A stretch of DNA of 64,000 nucleotides from positions 2,976,001 through 3,040,000 of the forward strand of contig NZ_CP084951.1 in NCBI RefSeq assembly GCF_022788655.1, in the 5' to 3' direction. This document shows positions 1-8,689 of this stretch, one piece after another. The DNA comes from Sulfitobacter indolifex (GTDB lineage Bacteria; Pseudomonadota; Alphaproteobacteria; Rhodobacterales; Rhodobacteraceae). Positions within the stretch are counted from its first letter, which is position 1. The number at the start of each line of letters is the position of its first letter. The notes below the pieces were generated by a model. That model did not search any database, was not told the origin of the DNA, and worked only from the letters and a program-made list of their open reading frames with translations. Position numbers and translations under genes: made by a program.

Positions 1-2177
1 GCCACACTATCACCCGACACAGGATGACAGACCAACGCCGCGACACCGTCGCCGCGCACGTTCAACACCTGCTTGCCGCTGCGGGTCTGCGCCACGACCT
101 CATCCTCGGGCACGACGAAACCATCGCCAGCGGAGGACGCCACCAGCAACTTGCGCCCCGGCTGATGAATAAACAGGGACACGATCTGCACCTCATTGGG
201 CAGATCGACCATCAATCGCAGCGGCTCGCCCATGCCGCGCCCGCCGGGCAGATTGGCGGCGGAAACGGTGTAGAAACGCCCGTTCGAGCCAAAGACCAGC
301 AAGCGGTCCGTCGTTTCCGCATGGAAGATGAAACGCGGGCCGTCGCCATCCTTGAACTTCAACTCGCGGTTCAGGTCGATATGGCCCGTCATCGCGCGAA
401 TCCAGCCCATCTGCGAGCAGACCACTGTAATTGGCTCGCGGTCGATCATTGCCTCAATCGGCACGTCCTCAACCTCGCCCGCCGTCTCAAAGGTACTGAG
501 ACGCTGGCCGCGTTTGATCCCGTCGATGACCCAATCCTTGCCAAACTGCTTTTTCGTCGCGCGCAGTTGGTCGGCGATGGTGGTCCATTGCAGGTCTTCA
601 TTGTCGAGCAGGTCTTCTAGCCCCGCGCGTTCCGACATCAATGTGTCACGCTCTTTCACCAGCGCATCTTCTTCCAACCGCCGCAAAGACCGCAGACGCA
701 TGTTGAGAATCGCTTCGGCCTGCACATCCGAAAGACCGTTTTCCCGGCCCGCATAGCTGTGCGGCACGGCGCGGGTGTCACCGCTTTCAGTCAGCACACC
801 CGTCGCCTGCGCTTCGGCATCGGCGATCACCGCCAGCTTGGACACATCGACACCCGCGAGCGGCGAAATATAGGCGGCTTCATCCATCGCGCGGGCCAGC
901 GTGTCTTGATGCACCCGGCTCCAGTCCTCATACATCAAGGCGGCTTTGGGGTCGTCATCATAGCGGATGATCTCGATCACGCGGTCGAGGTTCAGGAAGG
1001 CCGTAATCAGGCCCTGCAACACTTCAAGCCGATGGTCGATCTTGTCCATCCGGTGCCGCGAACGGCGCTGAAGCACCTCGCGCCGGTGGTCGAGGAAGGC
1101 GCGCAGCACTTCTTTCAACGAACAAACCTTGGGCGTCTGCCCGTCGATCAACACGTTCATGTTGAGCGAGAAACGGACCTCAAGATCGGAGTTGCGGAAC
1201 AACATCCCCATCAGCACAGCGGGATCGACGTTTTTCGAGCGTGGCTCGATAATCATCCGCACGTCTTCGGCAGATTCGTCGCGCACATCGGCGAGGATCG
1301 GTATCTTCTTGGCTTGAATCAGTTCGGCGATCTTTTCGATCAGCTTGGATTTCTGAACCTGATAGGGGATTTCGGTCACGACAATCTGCCACGCACCGCG
1401 GCCAAGGTCTTCGACCTCCCAACGGCAGCGCAAACGGAACGAGCCGCGACCCGTCCGGTAGGCATTGGCTATATTCTCAGGCGGCTCGACAATCACGCCC
1501 CCGGTGGGGAAGTCAGGGCCGGGCACGTAATTCAGCAGCGTCTCATCACGCGCATCGGGTGTCTTGATCAGGTGAATACAAGCGTCGCACAGTTCGGCAA
1601 TGTTATGCGGCGGGATGTTGGTGGCCATGCCGACAGCAATCCCCGACGAGCCGTTGGCCAGAAGGTTGGGGAACTGCGCGGGCAGCACAACAGGTTCGGT
1701 CAGCGTGCCATCATAATTTTCACGATAATCGACAGCGTTCTCGTTCAGCCCTTCCAACATCGCCTCAGCGACCGCTGTCATCCGCGCTTCGGTATAGCGC
1801 GAGGCAGCGGGATTATCGCCGTCGATATTGCCGAAGTTACCCTGACCGTCGACCAGCGGATAGCGGACGTTAAAGTCCTGCGCCAAACGCGCCATCGCAT
1901 CATAAATCGCGGCATCGCCATGCGGGTGATAGTTCCCCATGACATCGCCCGAAATCTTCGCCGATTTACGAAAGCCACCCGTTGATGACAGCCGCAGCTC
2001 GCGCATGGCAAAAAGAATGCGGCGGTGGACTGGCTTCAACCCGTCGCGTGCATCCGGCAAGGCACGGTGCATGATCGTGGACAGCGCATAGGTCAGATAC
2101 CGCTCACCCAAGGCGCGGCGCAGCGGCTCGGACAGGTCATTCGGATCGAGTTCTGGGGGTGTGGTTGTGTCTGACAT
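1..2177 (-). CDS. parC: DNA topoisomerase IV subunit A (3' end outside window)
   Basis: ParC is the DNA-cleaving subunit of topoisomerase IV, which unlinks daughter chromosomes together with ParE. The reverse strand stays open from an ATG at 2177 to the window edge (about 725 codons), so the C-terminus is missing. The N-terminal half carries the breakage-reunion signature: YHPHGD near residues 83-88 and AASRYTE with the active-site Tyr near residue 128. The C-terminal part shows repeated GRG/GxG blocks of the beta-pinwheel. The start gives [10 protein letters not shown], a typical short N-terminus. ParC rather than GyrA is inferred from the N-terminus and the short spacing to the DNA gate. 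The residue matching E. coli ParC Ser80 is Ala (HGDAAIYD), a position tied to quinolone response. Confidence 0.9.
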   Translation of the reverse strand, partial: MSDTTTPPELDPNDLSEPLRRALGERYLTYALSTIMHRALPDARDGLKPVHRRILFAMRELRLSSTGGFRKSAKISGDVMGNYHPHGDAAIYDAMARLAQDFNVRYPLVDGQGNFGNIDGDNPAASRYTEARMTAVAEAMLEGLNENAVDYRENYDGTLTEPVVLPAQFPNLLANGSSGIAVGMATNIPPHNIAELCDACIHLIKTPDARDETLLNYVPGPDFPTGGVIVEPPENIANAYRTGRGSFRLRCRWEVEDLGRGAWQIVVTEIPYQVQKSKLIEKIAELIQAKKIPILADVRDESAEDVRMIIEPRSKNVDPAVLMGMLFRNSDLEVRFSLNMNVLIDGQTPKVCSLKEVLRAFLDHRREVLQRRSRHRMDKIDHRLEVLQGLITAFLNLDRVIEIIRYDDDPKAALMYEDWSRVHQDTLARAMDEAAYISPLAGVDVSKLAVIADAEAQATGVLTESGDTRAVPHSYAGRENGLSDVQAEAILNMRLRSLRRLEEDALVKERDTLMSERAGLEDLLDNEDLQWTTIADQLRATKKQFGKDWVIDGIKRGQRLSTFETAGEVEDVPIEAMIDREPITVVCSQMGWIRAMTGHIDLNRELKFKDGDGPRFIFHAETTDRLLVFGSNGRFYTVSAANLPGGRGMGEPLRLMVDLPNEVQIVSLFIHQPGRKLLVASSAGDGFVVPEDEVVAQTRSGKQVLNVRGDGVAALVCHPVSGDSV

Positions 2178-2389
2178 GACGGGTCTTTTAGCCAACCGCG
2201 GCAGGGCGGGCAAGCGACAGATTGTTCAGAATCAGCCAGACGAATTCGCCGCTGTCACGGTTTCAAGTCAGAAAATAGCAATACTTTTTCTCTATGCGAA
2301 TTCTTGCCAATTGGATTTGAACCATTCGCGAAGTTCCGCGTTGGTCTCTCAACAGAGACATGGTTTTGACAAGGACGAGGAACAGCACA

Positions 2390-3088
2390 ATGAAACGCTT
2401 CATCTTTTTGACATTTGGTTTCATGGGCTGGGCTTTCTATGAGATGAGCGGCGGGGCGGATTTTGTACCTGCAGGCCCACAGATGGCGAGCGCTGAAGCC
2501 ACAGGTTCGGGCCTAATCGCCAGCGCAAATGCCGCGACATCTTCCTCCAGCTTGGTCACCGCTGCTGTCGCCAACGCAGCACGTAAGTCGGAAACCTCAG
2601 CAACCCCCATTGCACGAAAAGCGCAAGCGCCTGAGGCCGTCGCAACCCGTGTGGCGCTGAACCTGACCACTTTAAGCGACCTGCCTCAGGCCAACAACTC
2701 GATGGTGCAAAAGGCCGTTGCTACGTCAGACGACCGCGCCGGTGCTAAAGTTGTAAAGGCCAAAGTGGTTAACGCTAGGCCGATGATCCAAAACGCATCC
2801 TATTCGGTCACAACTGCAAATGCGCCTGTCGTTGTTCCTAGCCTGATCAATTCCAACGATAACAGCGCAACCTATGTAAGCACCACGCAGGCCGACATTC
2901 GCAAGGTAAACGGCACACGCGTCAATGTTCGCGGTGGCCCCGGTACCGATTTCGGTGTCGTCGGCAAGCTGGCCAAAGGTGACGCCGTTGAAGTTGTTGA
3001 AGACAATGGCGCAGGCTGGGTACGGTTCCGCAGCGTAGACGGCGCAGAATCCGGTTGGATGGCCGACTTCCTGCTCAGCAACGGCTAA
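2390..3088 (+). CDS. SH3-domain envelope protein with N-terminal anchor
   Basis: A 232-residue protein starting MKRFIFLTFGF with one hydrophobic N-terminal segment (about residues 3-18) that could be a signal anchor. A long Ala/Ser/Thr/Val-rich, low-complexity stretch follows (about 25-170), then a C-terminal bacterial SH3 domain (about 173-232) with the recognisable RVNVRGGPGTDF motif and GWMADFLL end. Bacterial SH3 domains usually bind peptidoglycan or mediate protein contacts, so a periplasmic role is likely, but the exact function is unknown. An in-frame ATG 30 bases upstream exists; the start at 2390 is preferred because AAGGACGAGG lies upstream and it puts the hydrophobic segment at the terminus. 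The gene is monocistronic and divergent from parC, and is followed by a hairpin terminator. Confidence 0.8.
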   Translation: MKRFIFLTFGFMGWAFYEMSGGADFVPAGPQMASAEATGSGLIASANAATSSSSLVTAAVANAARKSETSATPIARKAQAPEAVATRVALNLTTLSDLPQANNSMVQKAVATSDDRAGAKVVKAKVVNARPMIQNASYSVTTANAPVVVPSLINSNDNSATYVSTTQADIRKVNGTRVNVRGGPGTDFGVVGKLAKGDAVEVVEDNGAGWVRFRSVDGAESGWMADFLLSNG

Positions 3089-3116
3089 CTTGCCAATCCT
3101 ATAGCATCGCGCGATG

Positions 3117-3143
3117 AAGGGCCTTTCAATTGAAGGGCCCTTT
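3117..3143 (+). terminator. Hairpin terminator after the SH3 gene
   Basis: AAGGGCC pairs with GGCCCTT around a loop that is itself nearly palindromic (TTCAATTGAA), followed by TTT. It sits 28 bases after the stop of the SH3 gene and ends two bases before the SDR start, so it also forms the leader of the SDR gene. Confidence 0.6.
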
Positions 3144-3145
3144 GC

Positions 3146-3979
3146 ATGTCTGCGACCCGTTCCATCCTTATCACCGGCTGCTCCAGCGGCATCGGCTATG
3201 CTGCCGCGCATGGCATGCGCGCGCGGGGTTGGCGGGTCTTTGCGGCCTGCCGCCAACAGGAAGATTGCGACCGTCTGGCCGCCGAAGGCTTCGACGCGCC
3301 GCGGCTGGATTACACGGACGAAACCAGCATCCAATCCGCGCTTGCCCAGGTGCTGGAACAGACCGGCGGCACATTGGACGCGGTGTTCAACAACGGCGCT
3401 CATGCCACGCCCGGTTTGGTCGAAGACCTCCCCACCGATGCACTGCGCGAAATTTTTGAGGCCAATTTCTTCGGTTGGCACAGCCTGACACGCTCGGTCA
3501 TCCCGGTGATGCGTGCACAGGGCCACGGGCGGATTGTGCAGTGTTCCTCGGTTCTTGGCATGGTCGCTATGCCATGGCGCGGCGCCTATAACTCCACGAA
3601 ATTCGCGCTCGAAGGGCTGACGGACACGCTCCGGCTTGAGATGCGCGGCACCGGGGTCGAACTGATCTTGATTGAGCCCGGCCCCGTCACCTCCAAGCTG
3701 CGGACCAAGGCAATCCCACGCTTCGAGCGTTGGATCGACTGGAAAAACAGCCCCCGCGCGGCGGAGTATGAGGCCACCATGCGCCCCCGGCTCTATGATG
3801 ACAGCGGTAAGAAAGACCGGTTTGAGCTTTCCCCCGAAGCGGTGGTCGAAAAACTGGCCCATGCCGTCGAATCCCCCCGCCCTCGCCCGCGCTATTTCGT
3901 CACAACACCCACTCACATCGCCGGTGTTTTACGGCGTATCCTGCCGACGCGTGCGTTGGACTGGGTCACCAGCCGTTGA
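3146..3979 (+). CDS. Short-chain dehydrogenase/reductase
   Basis: A 277-residue classical SDR. The Rossmann motif TGCSSGIG is at residues 10-17, the NNG structural motif at 82-84 (NNAG in most relatives), and the catalytic set Ser135, Tyr148 and Lys152 (YNSTK) is intact. SDRs of this shape are NAD(P)-dependent oxidoreductases acting on alcohols, steroids or acyl chains. The C-terminal extension after about residue 190 (many Arg/Pro, a hydrophobic end) resembles SDRs acting on lipid-like substrates, but no substrate can be assigned. It starts immediately after the preceding terminator hairpin, so its promoter must lie in or upstream of that region, or it depends on read-through. Confidence 0.85.
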   Translation: MSATRSILITGCSSGIGYAAAHGMRARGWRVFAACRQQEDCDRLAAEGFDAPRLDYTDETSIQSALAQVLEQTGGTLDAVFNNGAHATPGLVEDLPTDALREIFEANFFGWHSLTRSVIPVMRAQGHGRIVQCSSVLGMVAMPWRGAYNSTKFALEGLTDTLRLEMRGTGVELILIEPGPVTSKLRTKAIPRFERWIDWKNSPRAAEYEATMRPRLYDDSGKKDRFELSPEAVVEKLAHAVESPRPRPRYFVTTPTHIAGVLRRILPTRALDWVTSR

Positions 3980-4036
3980 TTTTGGTTGCGCGACTGCGCC
4001 GCGCCGCTACATCTCGGGGCAACGAAAGGACAGCCC

Positions 4037-4243
4037 ATGCCAAATGATCCGTTTTTCGTGATCGTCCTGATCTCCGTCGTGGCGGTTGCCGTTGTGCTTA
4101 TGATGGGCCTCGGTGGATTTGCCACAGGGGGCAAATTCAACAAGCGCAACGCCAACAAGCTGATGCGCTGGCGGATCATCGCCCAGTTTATCGCCGTGCT
4201 GCTGATCTTGGCCTATGTTTATTTCCGAGGGGGGACGATCTGA
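4037..4243 (+). CDS. HIG1-domain twin-transmembrane protein
   Basis: A 68-residue inner-membrane protein with two hydrophobic segments (about residues 5-27 and 45-62) joined by a short basic loop (GGKFNKRNANKL). The loop and second helix carry NKLMRWRIIAQ, which fits the HIG1 consensus (I/Q)X3(R/H)XRX3Q. HIG1/Rcf1-type proteins associate with respiratory complexes in mitochondria and alphaproteobacteria, so a role with cytochrome oxidase is plausible but inferred. The start at 4037 follows AACGAAAGGAC. Its TGA overlaps the ATG of the adenosyltransferase gene by one base, indicating translational coupling. Confidence 0.8.
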   Translation: MPNDPFFVIVLISVVAVAVVLMMGLGGFATGGKFNKRNANKLMRWRIIAQFIAVLLILAYVYFRGGTI

Positions 4244-4815
4244 TGGTTGTGCTTAACAAAATCTACACCCGTACCGGCGACAAGGGCACCACCGCGCTTG
4301 GCAATGGTGACCGTGTCGCCAAACATGACGCGCGGGTGGAGGCCTATGGCACTTCGGACGAATTGAACTGTTTTGTCGGCGTAGCACGGCTTGAAGCGAC
4401 CAAAGACACGGACGACGCATTGGCACGCATTCAGAACGATCTCTTCGATCTCGGGGCCGATCTTTGCCGCCCTGATATGGAGGCAGACCGCGACGCTGAA
4501 TACCCGCCTTTGCGGGTCACCCAAGAACAAGTCGATCGCCTTGAGCGTGAAATCGACGTGATGAACGCCGAGTTGGACCCGCTGCGCAGCTTTATCCTGC
4601 CAGGTGGCCGCGCGCTGGCCGCGCACCTGCATGTCTGCCGCACCGTGGCGCGCCGCGCCGAACGGCTCGCGGTGCTGCTGTCCGAACAGACCACGATCAA
4701 CCCCGCCACCGTTACCTATTTGAACCGTCTCAGCGACTGGTTCTTTGTCGCCGCGCGTATGGCCAATAACGCGGGCAAGGAAGACGTGCTCTGGGTGCCG
4801 GGTGCGAACCGCTGA
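4243..4815 (+). CDS. Cob(I)alamin adenosyltransferase, PduO type
   Basis: This 190-residue enzyme transfers the adenosyl group of ATP to cob(I)alamin, giving coenzyme B12. Family hallmarks are KIYTRTGDKGTT near the N-terminus (ATP binding), VEAYGTSDELN (about residues 35-45), the Arg-rich CRTVARRAERL helix, and NRLSDWFFVAARMAN near the C-terminus. Length and motif order match stand-alone PduO enzymes. It is translationally coupled to the HIG1 gene upstream (one-base overlap); the pairing is probably an operon of convenience. Adenosylcobalamin would serve B12 enzymes elsewhere in the genome. BluB, which makes the lower ligand of B12, is encoded at 30138. Confidence 0.92.
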   Translation: MVVLNKIYTRTGDKGTTALGNGDRVAKHDARVEAYGTSDELNCFVGVARLEATKDTDDALARIQNDLFDLGADLCRPDMEADRDAEYPPLRVTQEQVDRLEREIDVMNAELDPLRSFILPGGRALAAHLHVCRTVARRAERLAVLLSEQTTINPATVTYLNRLSDWFFVAARMANNAGKEDVLWVPGANR

Positions 4816-4980
4816 AAAATTAGCGCTAACGGGAGAAAAACCGGGAAAACGCCGCGTTCAAATCTGTCGAACTGCCGATTTTGGCCTGTTTTGATCCGAT
4901 CCGCTTCGTTACACCCGTCTAGAGAATTAGGGAGACCGGGCCAACCAGCCCGCGTCACAAACTGAGGAGAGAGACCGCTC

Positions 4981-5739
4981 ATGAAGGTACTGGTGCCTGT
5001 CAAACGCGTGATCGACTATAACGTGAAAGTTCGTGTCAAAGCGGACGGATCGGGTGTTGATCTCGCCAATGTGAAAATGTCGATGAACCCCTTCGACGAA
5101 ATCGCCGTCGAACAGGCGATTCGTCTGAAAGAAGCCGGTCAGGTCGAGGAAATCGTCGCCGTCTCCATCGGTGTTAAGCAAGCGCAGGAAACCCTGCGCA
5201 CCGCGCTCGCCATGGGTGCTGATCGCGCGATCCTCGTGATTGCTTCGGACGATGTGCACAAGGACATCGAGCCGCTGGCCGTTGCCAAAATCCTCAAAGC
5301 CATCGTCGACGAAGAGCAGCCGGGCCTTGTGCTCTGCGGCAAACAGGCGATCGACAACGATATGAACGCCACTGGTCAGATGCTTTCGGCACTGATGGGC
5401 TGGTCTCAGGCGACCTTCGCTTCTGAAGTCACCATTGAAGGCGACAAGGCGAAAGTCACCCGCGAAGTCGACGGCGGCCTGCAGACCATCGAGGTCACCA
5501 TGCCGACCGTGGTCACTGTGGACCTGCGCCTCAACGAGCCGCGCTATGCGTCGCTGCCGAACATCATGAAGGCTAAGAAAAAGCCGTTGGATGAAAAGAC
5601 TGCCGAAGACTACGGTGTCGATGTCTCTAACCGCTTGGAAATCGTCAAAACCGTTGAGCCTGCCGAGCGTGCCGCTGGCATCAAGGTCGGTTCGGTTGAC
5701 GAGCTTGTGGCGAAACTCAAAGAAGCGGGGGCTGTGTAA
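4981..5739 (+). CDS. etfB: Electron transfer flavoprotein beta subunit
   Basis: A 252-residue ETF small subunit. With EtfA it collects electrons from acyl-CoA and other flavin dehydrogenases and passes them to ETF-ubiquinone oxidoreductase in the membrane. The N-terminus [17 protein letters not shown], the [10 protein letters not shown] segment, the CGKQAIDND motif of the AMP-binding fold and the conserved [20 protein letters not shown] segment are typical. A good ribosome site (GAGGAGAG) precedes the ATG. The 165-base gap upstream is the likely promoter region. The stop overlaps the etfA start (TAATG). Confidence 0.95.
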   Translation: MKVLVPVKRVIDYNVKVRVKADGSGVDLANVKMSMNPFDEIAVEQAIRLKEAGQVEEIVAVSIGVKQAQETLRTALAMGADRAILVIASDDVHKDIEPLAVAKILKAIVDEEQPGLVLCGKQAIDNDMNATGQMLSALMGWSQATFASEVTIEGDKAKVTREVDGGLQTIEVTMPTVVTVDLRLNEPRYASLPNIMKAKKKPLDEKTAEDYGVDVSNRLEIVKTVEPAERAAGIKVGSVDELVAKLKEAGAV

Positions 5740-6665
5740 TGGCTGTTCTTCTGATTGCCGAAATTTCCGATGGCGAATTGTCCATGGACGCGACTGCCAA
5801 GGCGGTGACCGCTGCCAAGGAACTGGGTGAAGTCACCGTTCTGGCCGCAGGCAGCTCTGCTGCAGCGGCTGGCGAAGCGGCCTCCAAGATCGATGGCGTT
5901 TCCAAGGTGCTGGTTGCCGAAGACCCGATGCTCGGCCACCGTTTGGCCGAAGCCACCGCCGCGCTGATCGTGTCGCTGGCTGCTGACTACGACCACATCG
6001 TCGCCCCAGCTACGACCGACGCGAAGAACGTGATGCCCCGCGTGGCTGCACTTCTCGACGTTATGGTGATCTCGGATGCCTCCGGCGTTGTCGATGCGGA
6101 CACGTTCGAGCGCCCAATCTACGCCGGCAACGCGGTACAGACTGTGAAATCCACCGACTCTAAGAAAGTCATCACCTTCCGCACATCGACCTTTGATGCT
6201 GCGGGGACCGGTGGCTCTGCATCGGTCGAGACCATTTCGGCCGCCGAAAACCCCGGCCTGTCCACTTGGGTCGAAGACAAGGTTGCTGAATCCGACCGCC
6301 CCGAGCTGACAAGCGCAGGCGTGGTGGTCTCCGGCGGTCGCGGTGTCGGGTCCGAAGAAGACTTCGCGCTGATCGAGAAGCTGGCCGACAAACTGGGTGC
6401 CGCCGTCGGTGCCTCGCGCGCAGCGGTCGATTCGGGCTATGCGCCGAACGACTGGCAGGTTGGTCAGACCGGTAAAGTTGTCGCCCCCGATCTCTATATC
6501 GCGGTTGGCATCTCTGGTGCGATCCAGCACCTCGCCGGGATGAAGGACTCCAAGATCATCGTCGCGATCAACAAAGACGAAGAATCGCCGATCTTCCAAG
6601 TTGCCGATTACGGGCTGGTTGCCGATCTCTTTGACGCGGTGCCTGAACTGATCGAAAAGCTGTAA
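5739..6665 (+). CDS. etfA: Electron transfer flavoprotein alpha subunit
   Basis: A 308-residue large ETF subunit that binds FAD. The C-terminal domain shows the family signature [18 protein letters not shown], followed by [20 protein letters not shown], where the FAD phosphate and adenosine are held. [10 protein letters not shown] (about residues 200-210) is the other conserved FAD loop. It is translationally coupled to etfB and followed by a strong bidirectional terminator. The neighbouring hydroxyacyl-CoA dehydrogenase at 7735 fits a fatty-acid or amino-acid beta-oxidation context. Confidence 0.95.
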   Translation: MAVLLIAEISDGELSMDATAKAVTAAKELGEVTVLAAGSSAAAAGEAASKIDGVSKVLVAEDPMLGHRLAEATAALIVSLAADYDHIVAPATTDAKNVMPRVAALLDVMVISDASGVVDADTFERPIYAGNAVQTVKSTDSKKVITFRTSTFDAAGTGGSASVETISAAENPGLSTWVEDKVAESDRPELTSAGVVVSGGRGVGSEEDFALIEKLADKLGAAVGASRAAVDSGYAPNDWQVGQTGKVVAPDLYIAVGISGAIQHLAGMKDSKIIVAINKDEESPIFQVADYGLVADLFDAVPELIEKL

Positions 6666-6685
6666 AGCTCTTCACGTGAAACACC

Positions 6686-6715
6686 AAAGGCCCGCCAATC
6701 TCGGCGGGCCTTTTT
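6686..6715 (+). terminator. Rho-independent terminator of etfBA
   Basis: AAAGGCCCGCC pairs with GGCGGGCCTTT around the loop AATCTC, followed by a T run. It lies 20 bases after the etfA stop. The A run on the other side means it could also serve the convergent gene ending at 6745. Confidence 0.85.
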
Positions 6716-6744
6716 CATTGTGTATGGTCTTTTCGTCGCGCGGC

Positions 6745-7578
6745 TTAGCACATGCTTTGAAGCGCATCAGATAATGCGGCAGCGGCATTGGCATGGGCCA
6801 TAGGGCCCAGCATTTCAGACGCGGCCTGCGTCTCAAGATCGCTTACCACCATTCCGGCGACTGGCCCGGCAGAAGGATCTTTGGGAGACACAACTTCAAC
6901 CTTGACGGTCGCATGAAGCGCCACCGATTCCAGCATTTCACGGGTCACGAAGAGCGGGTCATAGCCAAGCTCCCCCACCGGCTGATCGGCTGCGGCCACA
7001 GGCGGTCGATCCGCCAACCAAAGCAACAGTGTCCGCCCCTGTATCTGGCCCAACATCAGCCGCATCCGCGCCAGCCATGCCTGCTGCAATTCAGTGCGAA
7101 CCGCTTCAAACCGCTCAGGCGAGACCTGGATGAGATGGGTCAGCATGTGACGATTAAAATGAAACTCCGAAAAATCCACTTCGCGGAAGATTGTCTGCAA
7201 AAGAGCAGAAGCGCCGACAAAGCGGTCATTCCGGCGCCGATGAACCGAATAGAAACGATTGGTCATATTCTGCGCGCCCATGACCTGTACCACCGTTACA
7301 TCCGCCTGCGATGCGGCCTGTGCGACGAAGGGGTCATGCGCAAAAGCATCAATCCCGGCGTTGGGAAAGCCAAAGTTTACGCAAGTCTTACCAATCTCTG
7401 CCTCAACCCGCGCCGGAAAAGGCTGCTCAATGTATTTGCCATAGGTTTCTGTACCGCCGAGAAAGGCAATATAGGGCTCTTCCAACCTGCGGCGGGGGCC
7501 GCGAAACATCAGCTTTGAGGTGCCATAGCGACATGGCAGATAATCGAGAGGCTTCGGCCCCAGTGCATAATAGGTCAT
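6745..7578 (-). CDS. DUF6473-like protein of unknown function
   Basis: A 277-residue soluble protein with no catalytic motif that I can assign. I recognise its N-terminus (YALGPKPLDYLPCRYG, then GPRR, then FLGGTETYGKYI) as typical of a Rhodobacteraceae family annotated DUF6473. FLGGTETYG and NFGFPNAGIDAF have a faint look of SGNH-type or glycosyl/sulfo-transfer associated proteins, but this is only an impression. The start at 7578 is preferred over the in-frame ATG at 7599 because AAAGGTGGG lies just upstream. It is convergent with etfA and divergent from the 3-hydroxybutyryl-CoA dehydrogenase gene. Confidence 0.65.
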   Translation of the reverse strand: MTYYALGPKPLDYLPCRYGTSKLMFRGPRRRLEEPYIAFLGGTETYGKYIEQPFPARVEAEIGKTCVNFGFPNAGIDAFAHDPFVAQAASQADVTVVQVMGAQNMTNRFYSVHRRRNDRFVGASALLQTIFREVDFSEFHFNRHMLTHLIQVSPERFEAVRTELQQAWLARMRLMLGQIQGRTLLLWLADRPPVAAADQPVGELGYDPLFVTREMLESVALHATVKVEVVSPKDPSAGPVAGMVVSDLETQAASEMLGPMAHANAAAALSDALQSMC

Positions 7579-7734
7579 AAACCCACCTTTATTGTTCACC
7601 CACGGCCAGATTGCACAGCAGGACCTGCGATTCTCTTAACGGTCAAATTTACCGATATATTTCGCAATCAGCTGCCCTTGCGGCACCCCCGCCACGCGCC
7701 CTATTGTGCGCCGAACATAAGCAAAGGACAGGCC

Positions 7735-8610
7735 ATGGACATCCAGACAATCGGTATCGTGGGCGCAGGGCAAATGGGCAACGGGATTGCCCATGTCATG
7801 GCGCTGGCAGGCTATGATGTGCTGCTCAACGATGTCAGCGCCGATGCGCTGGCCAAGGCCATGAAAATTGTCACTGGCAATCTAGACCGCCAAGTGAGCC
7901 GCGAAAAAATCGCCGCTGCCGACCGTGATGCCGCGATCGCACGGATCACCACGACGCAGACGTTGAGCGATCTGGGGCAAACCGACCTAGTCATCGAAGC
8001 GGCCACCGAGCGGGAGACCGTGAAGCAGGCAATCTTTGAAGACCTCATCCCACATTTGAAGCCGACAACGATTCTCACCTCCAACACGTCGTCAATTTCC
8101 ATCACTCGATTGGCCAGCCGTACCGACCGGCCGGAAAAATTCATGGGTTTCCATTTCATGAACCCAGTGCCCGTGATGCAATTGGTCGAATTGATCCGTG
8201 GCATCGCCACAGACCGCGAGACCTATGATGCCTGCAAGGCCGTGGTTGACCGGCTGGGCAAAACCGCCGCTTCAGCCGAAGATTTTCCCGCGTTTATCGT
8301 CAACCGGATCCTCATGCCGATGATCAACGAGGCGGTCTATACCCTCTATGAAGGGGTCGGCAATGTAGAGTCGATCGACAGCTCAATGAAGCTGGGGGCC
8401 AACCATCCAATGGGACCGCTGGAGCTGGCCGATTTCATCGGTTTGGACACCTGCCTCGCGATTATGAACGTGCTGCATGATGGGTTGGCGGATACCAAGT
8501 ATCGCCCCTGCCCGCTGTTGACCAAATATGTCGAAGCCGGTTGGCTGGGCCGCAAAACGCAGCGCGGGTTCTATGATTACCGTGGGGAAAAGCCGGTGCC
8601 GACACGCTAA
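7735..8610 (+). CDS. 3-hydroxybutyryl-CoA dehydrogenase
   Basis: A 291-residue NAD-dependent enzyme that interconverts 3-hydroxybutyryl-CoA and acetoacetyl-CoA. The Rossmann motif GAGQMGNGIAHV is at residues 8-19, followed by the family motifs VIEAATE, NTSSISIT, and FHFMNPVPVMQLVE with the catalytic His. The C-terminal domain carries NRILMPMINEAVYTLYEGV and the ANHPMGPLELADFIGLDTCL motif. Length matches the Hbd/PaaH family. The start at 7735 follows AAAGGACAGG. The proximity to etfBA suggests a shared role in short-chain acyl-CoA or PHB metabolism. The gene is followed by the tandem-hairpin repeat at 8625. Confidence 0.93.
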   Translation: MDIQTIGIVGAGQMGNGIAHVMALAGYDVLLNDVSADALAKAMKIVTGNLDRQVSREKIAAADRDAAIARITTTQTLSDLGQTDLVIEAATERETVKQAIFEDLIPHLKPTTILTSNTSSISITRLASRTDRPEKFMGFHFMNPVPVMQLVELIRGIATDRETYDACKAVVDRLGKTAASAEDFPAFIVNRILMPMINEAVYTLYEGVGNVESIDSSMKLGANHPMGPLELADFIGLDTCLAIMNVLHDGLADTKYRPCPLLTKYVEAGWLGRKTQRGFYDYRGEKPVPTR

Positions 8611-8624
8611 ATGGCAGCGTCGTT

Positions 8625-8688
8625 GGGGGCGCTGCCCCCATCGCACCAAAGGTGCGATTCCCCCGCGGGTATTTATAAAAGGATGAAG
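8625..8688 (+). repeat. Tandem-hairpin intergenic repeat, copy 1
   Basis: A 64-base element of two adjacent hairpins and a conserved tail. Hairpin 1 is GGGGGC-GCT-GCCCCC. Hairpin 2 is ATCGCACC-AAA-GGTGCGAT. The tail contains CCCGCGGG and then TATTTATAAAAGGATGAAG. A near-identical inverted copy lies at 52615-52677 and a tail-only relic at 34244-34264. It fills the gap between the convergent hydroxybutyryl-CoA dehydrogenase and acyltransferase genes and ends one base before the acyltransferase stop codon. It may act as a terminator or mRNA 3'-end stabiliser for the upstream gene, although the usual uninterrupted U run is missing. Confidence 0.8.
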
Positions 8689-8689
8689 A

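Noticed and set aside
759..1985. Long forward frame of 408 codons opposite parC
   Set aside because: It is an antisense shadow of parC; the reverse frame has clear topoisomerase motifs and this one has a His/Arg/Gln-rich, family-less translation.
2726..3916. Reverse frame of 396 codons across the SH3 and SDR genes
   Set aside because: It spans two real genes and a terminator on the other strand and has no recognisable domain.
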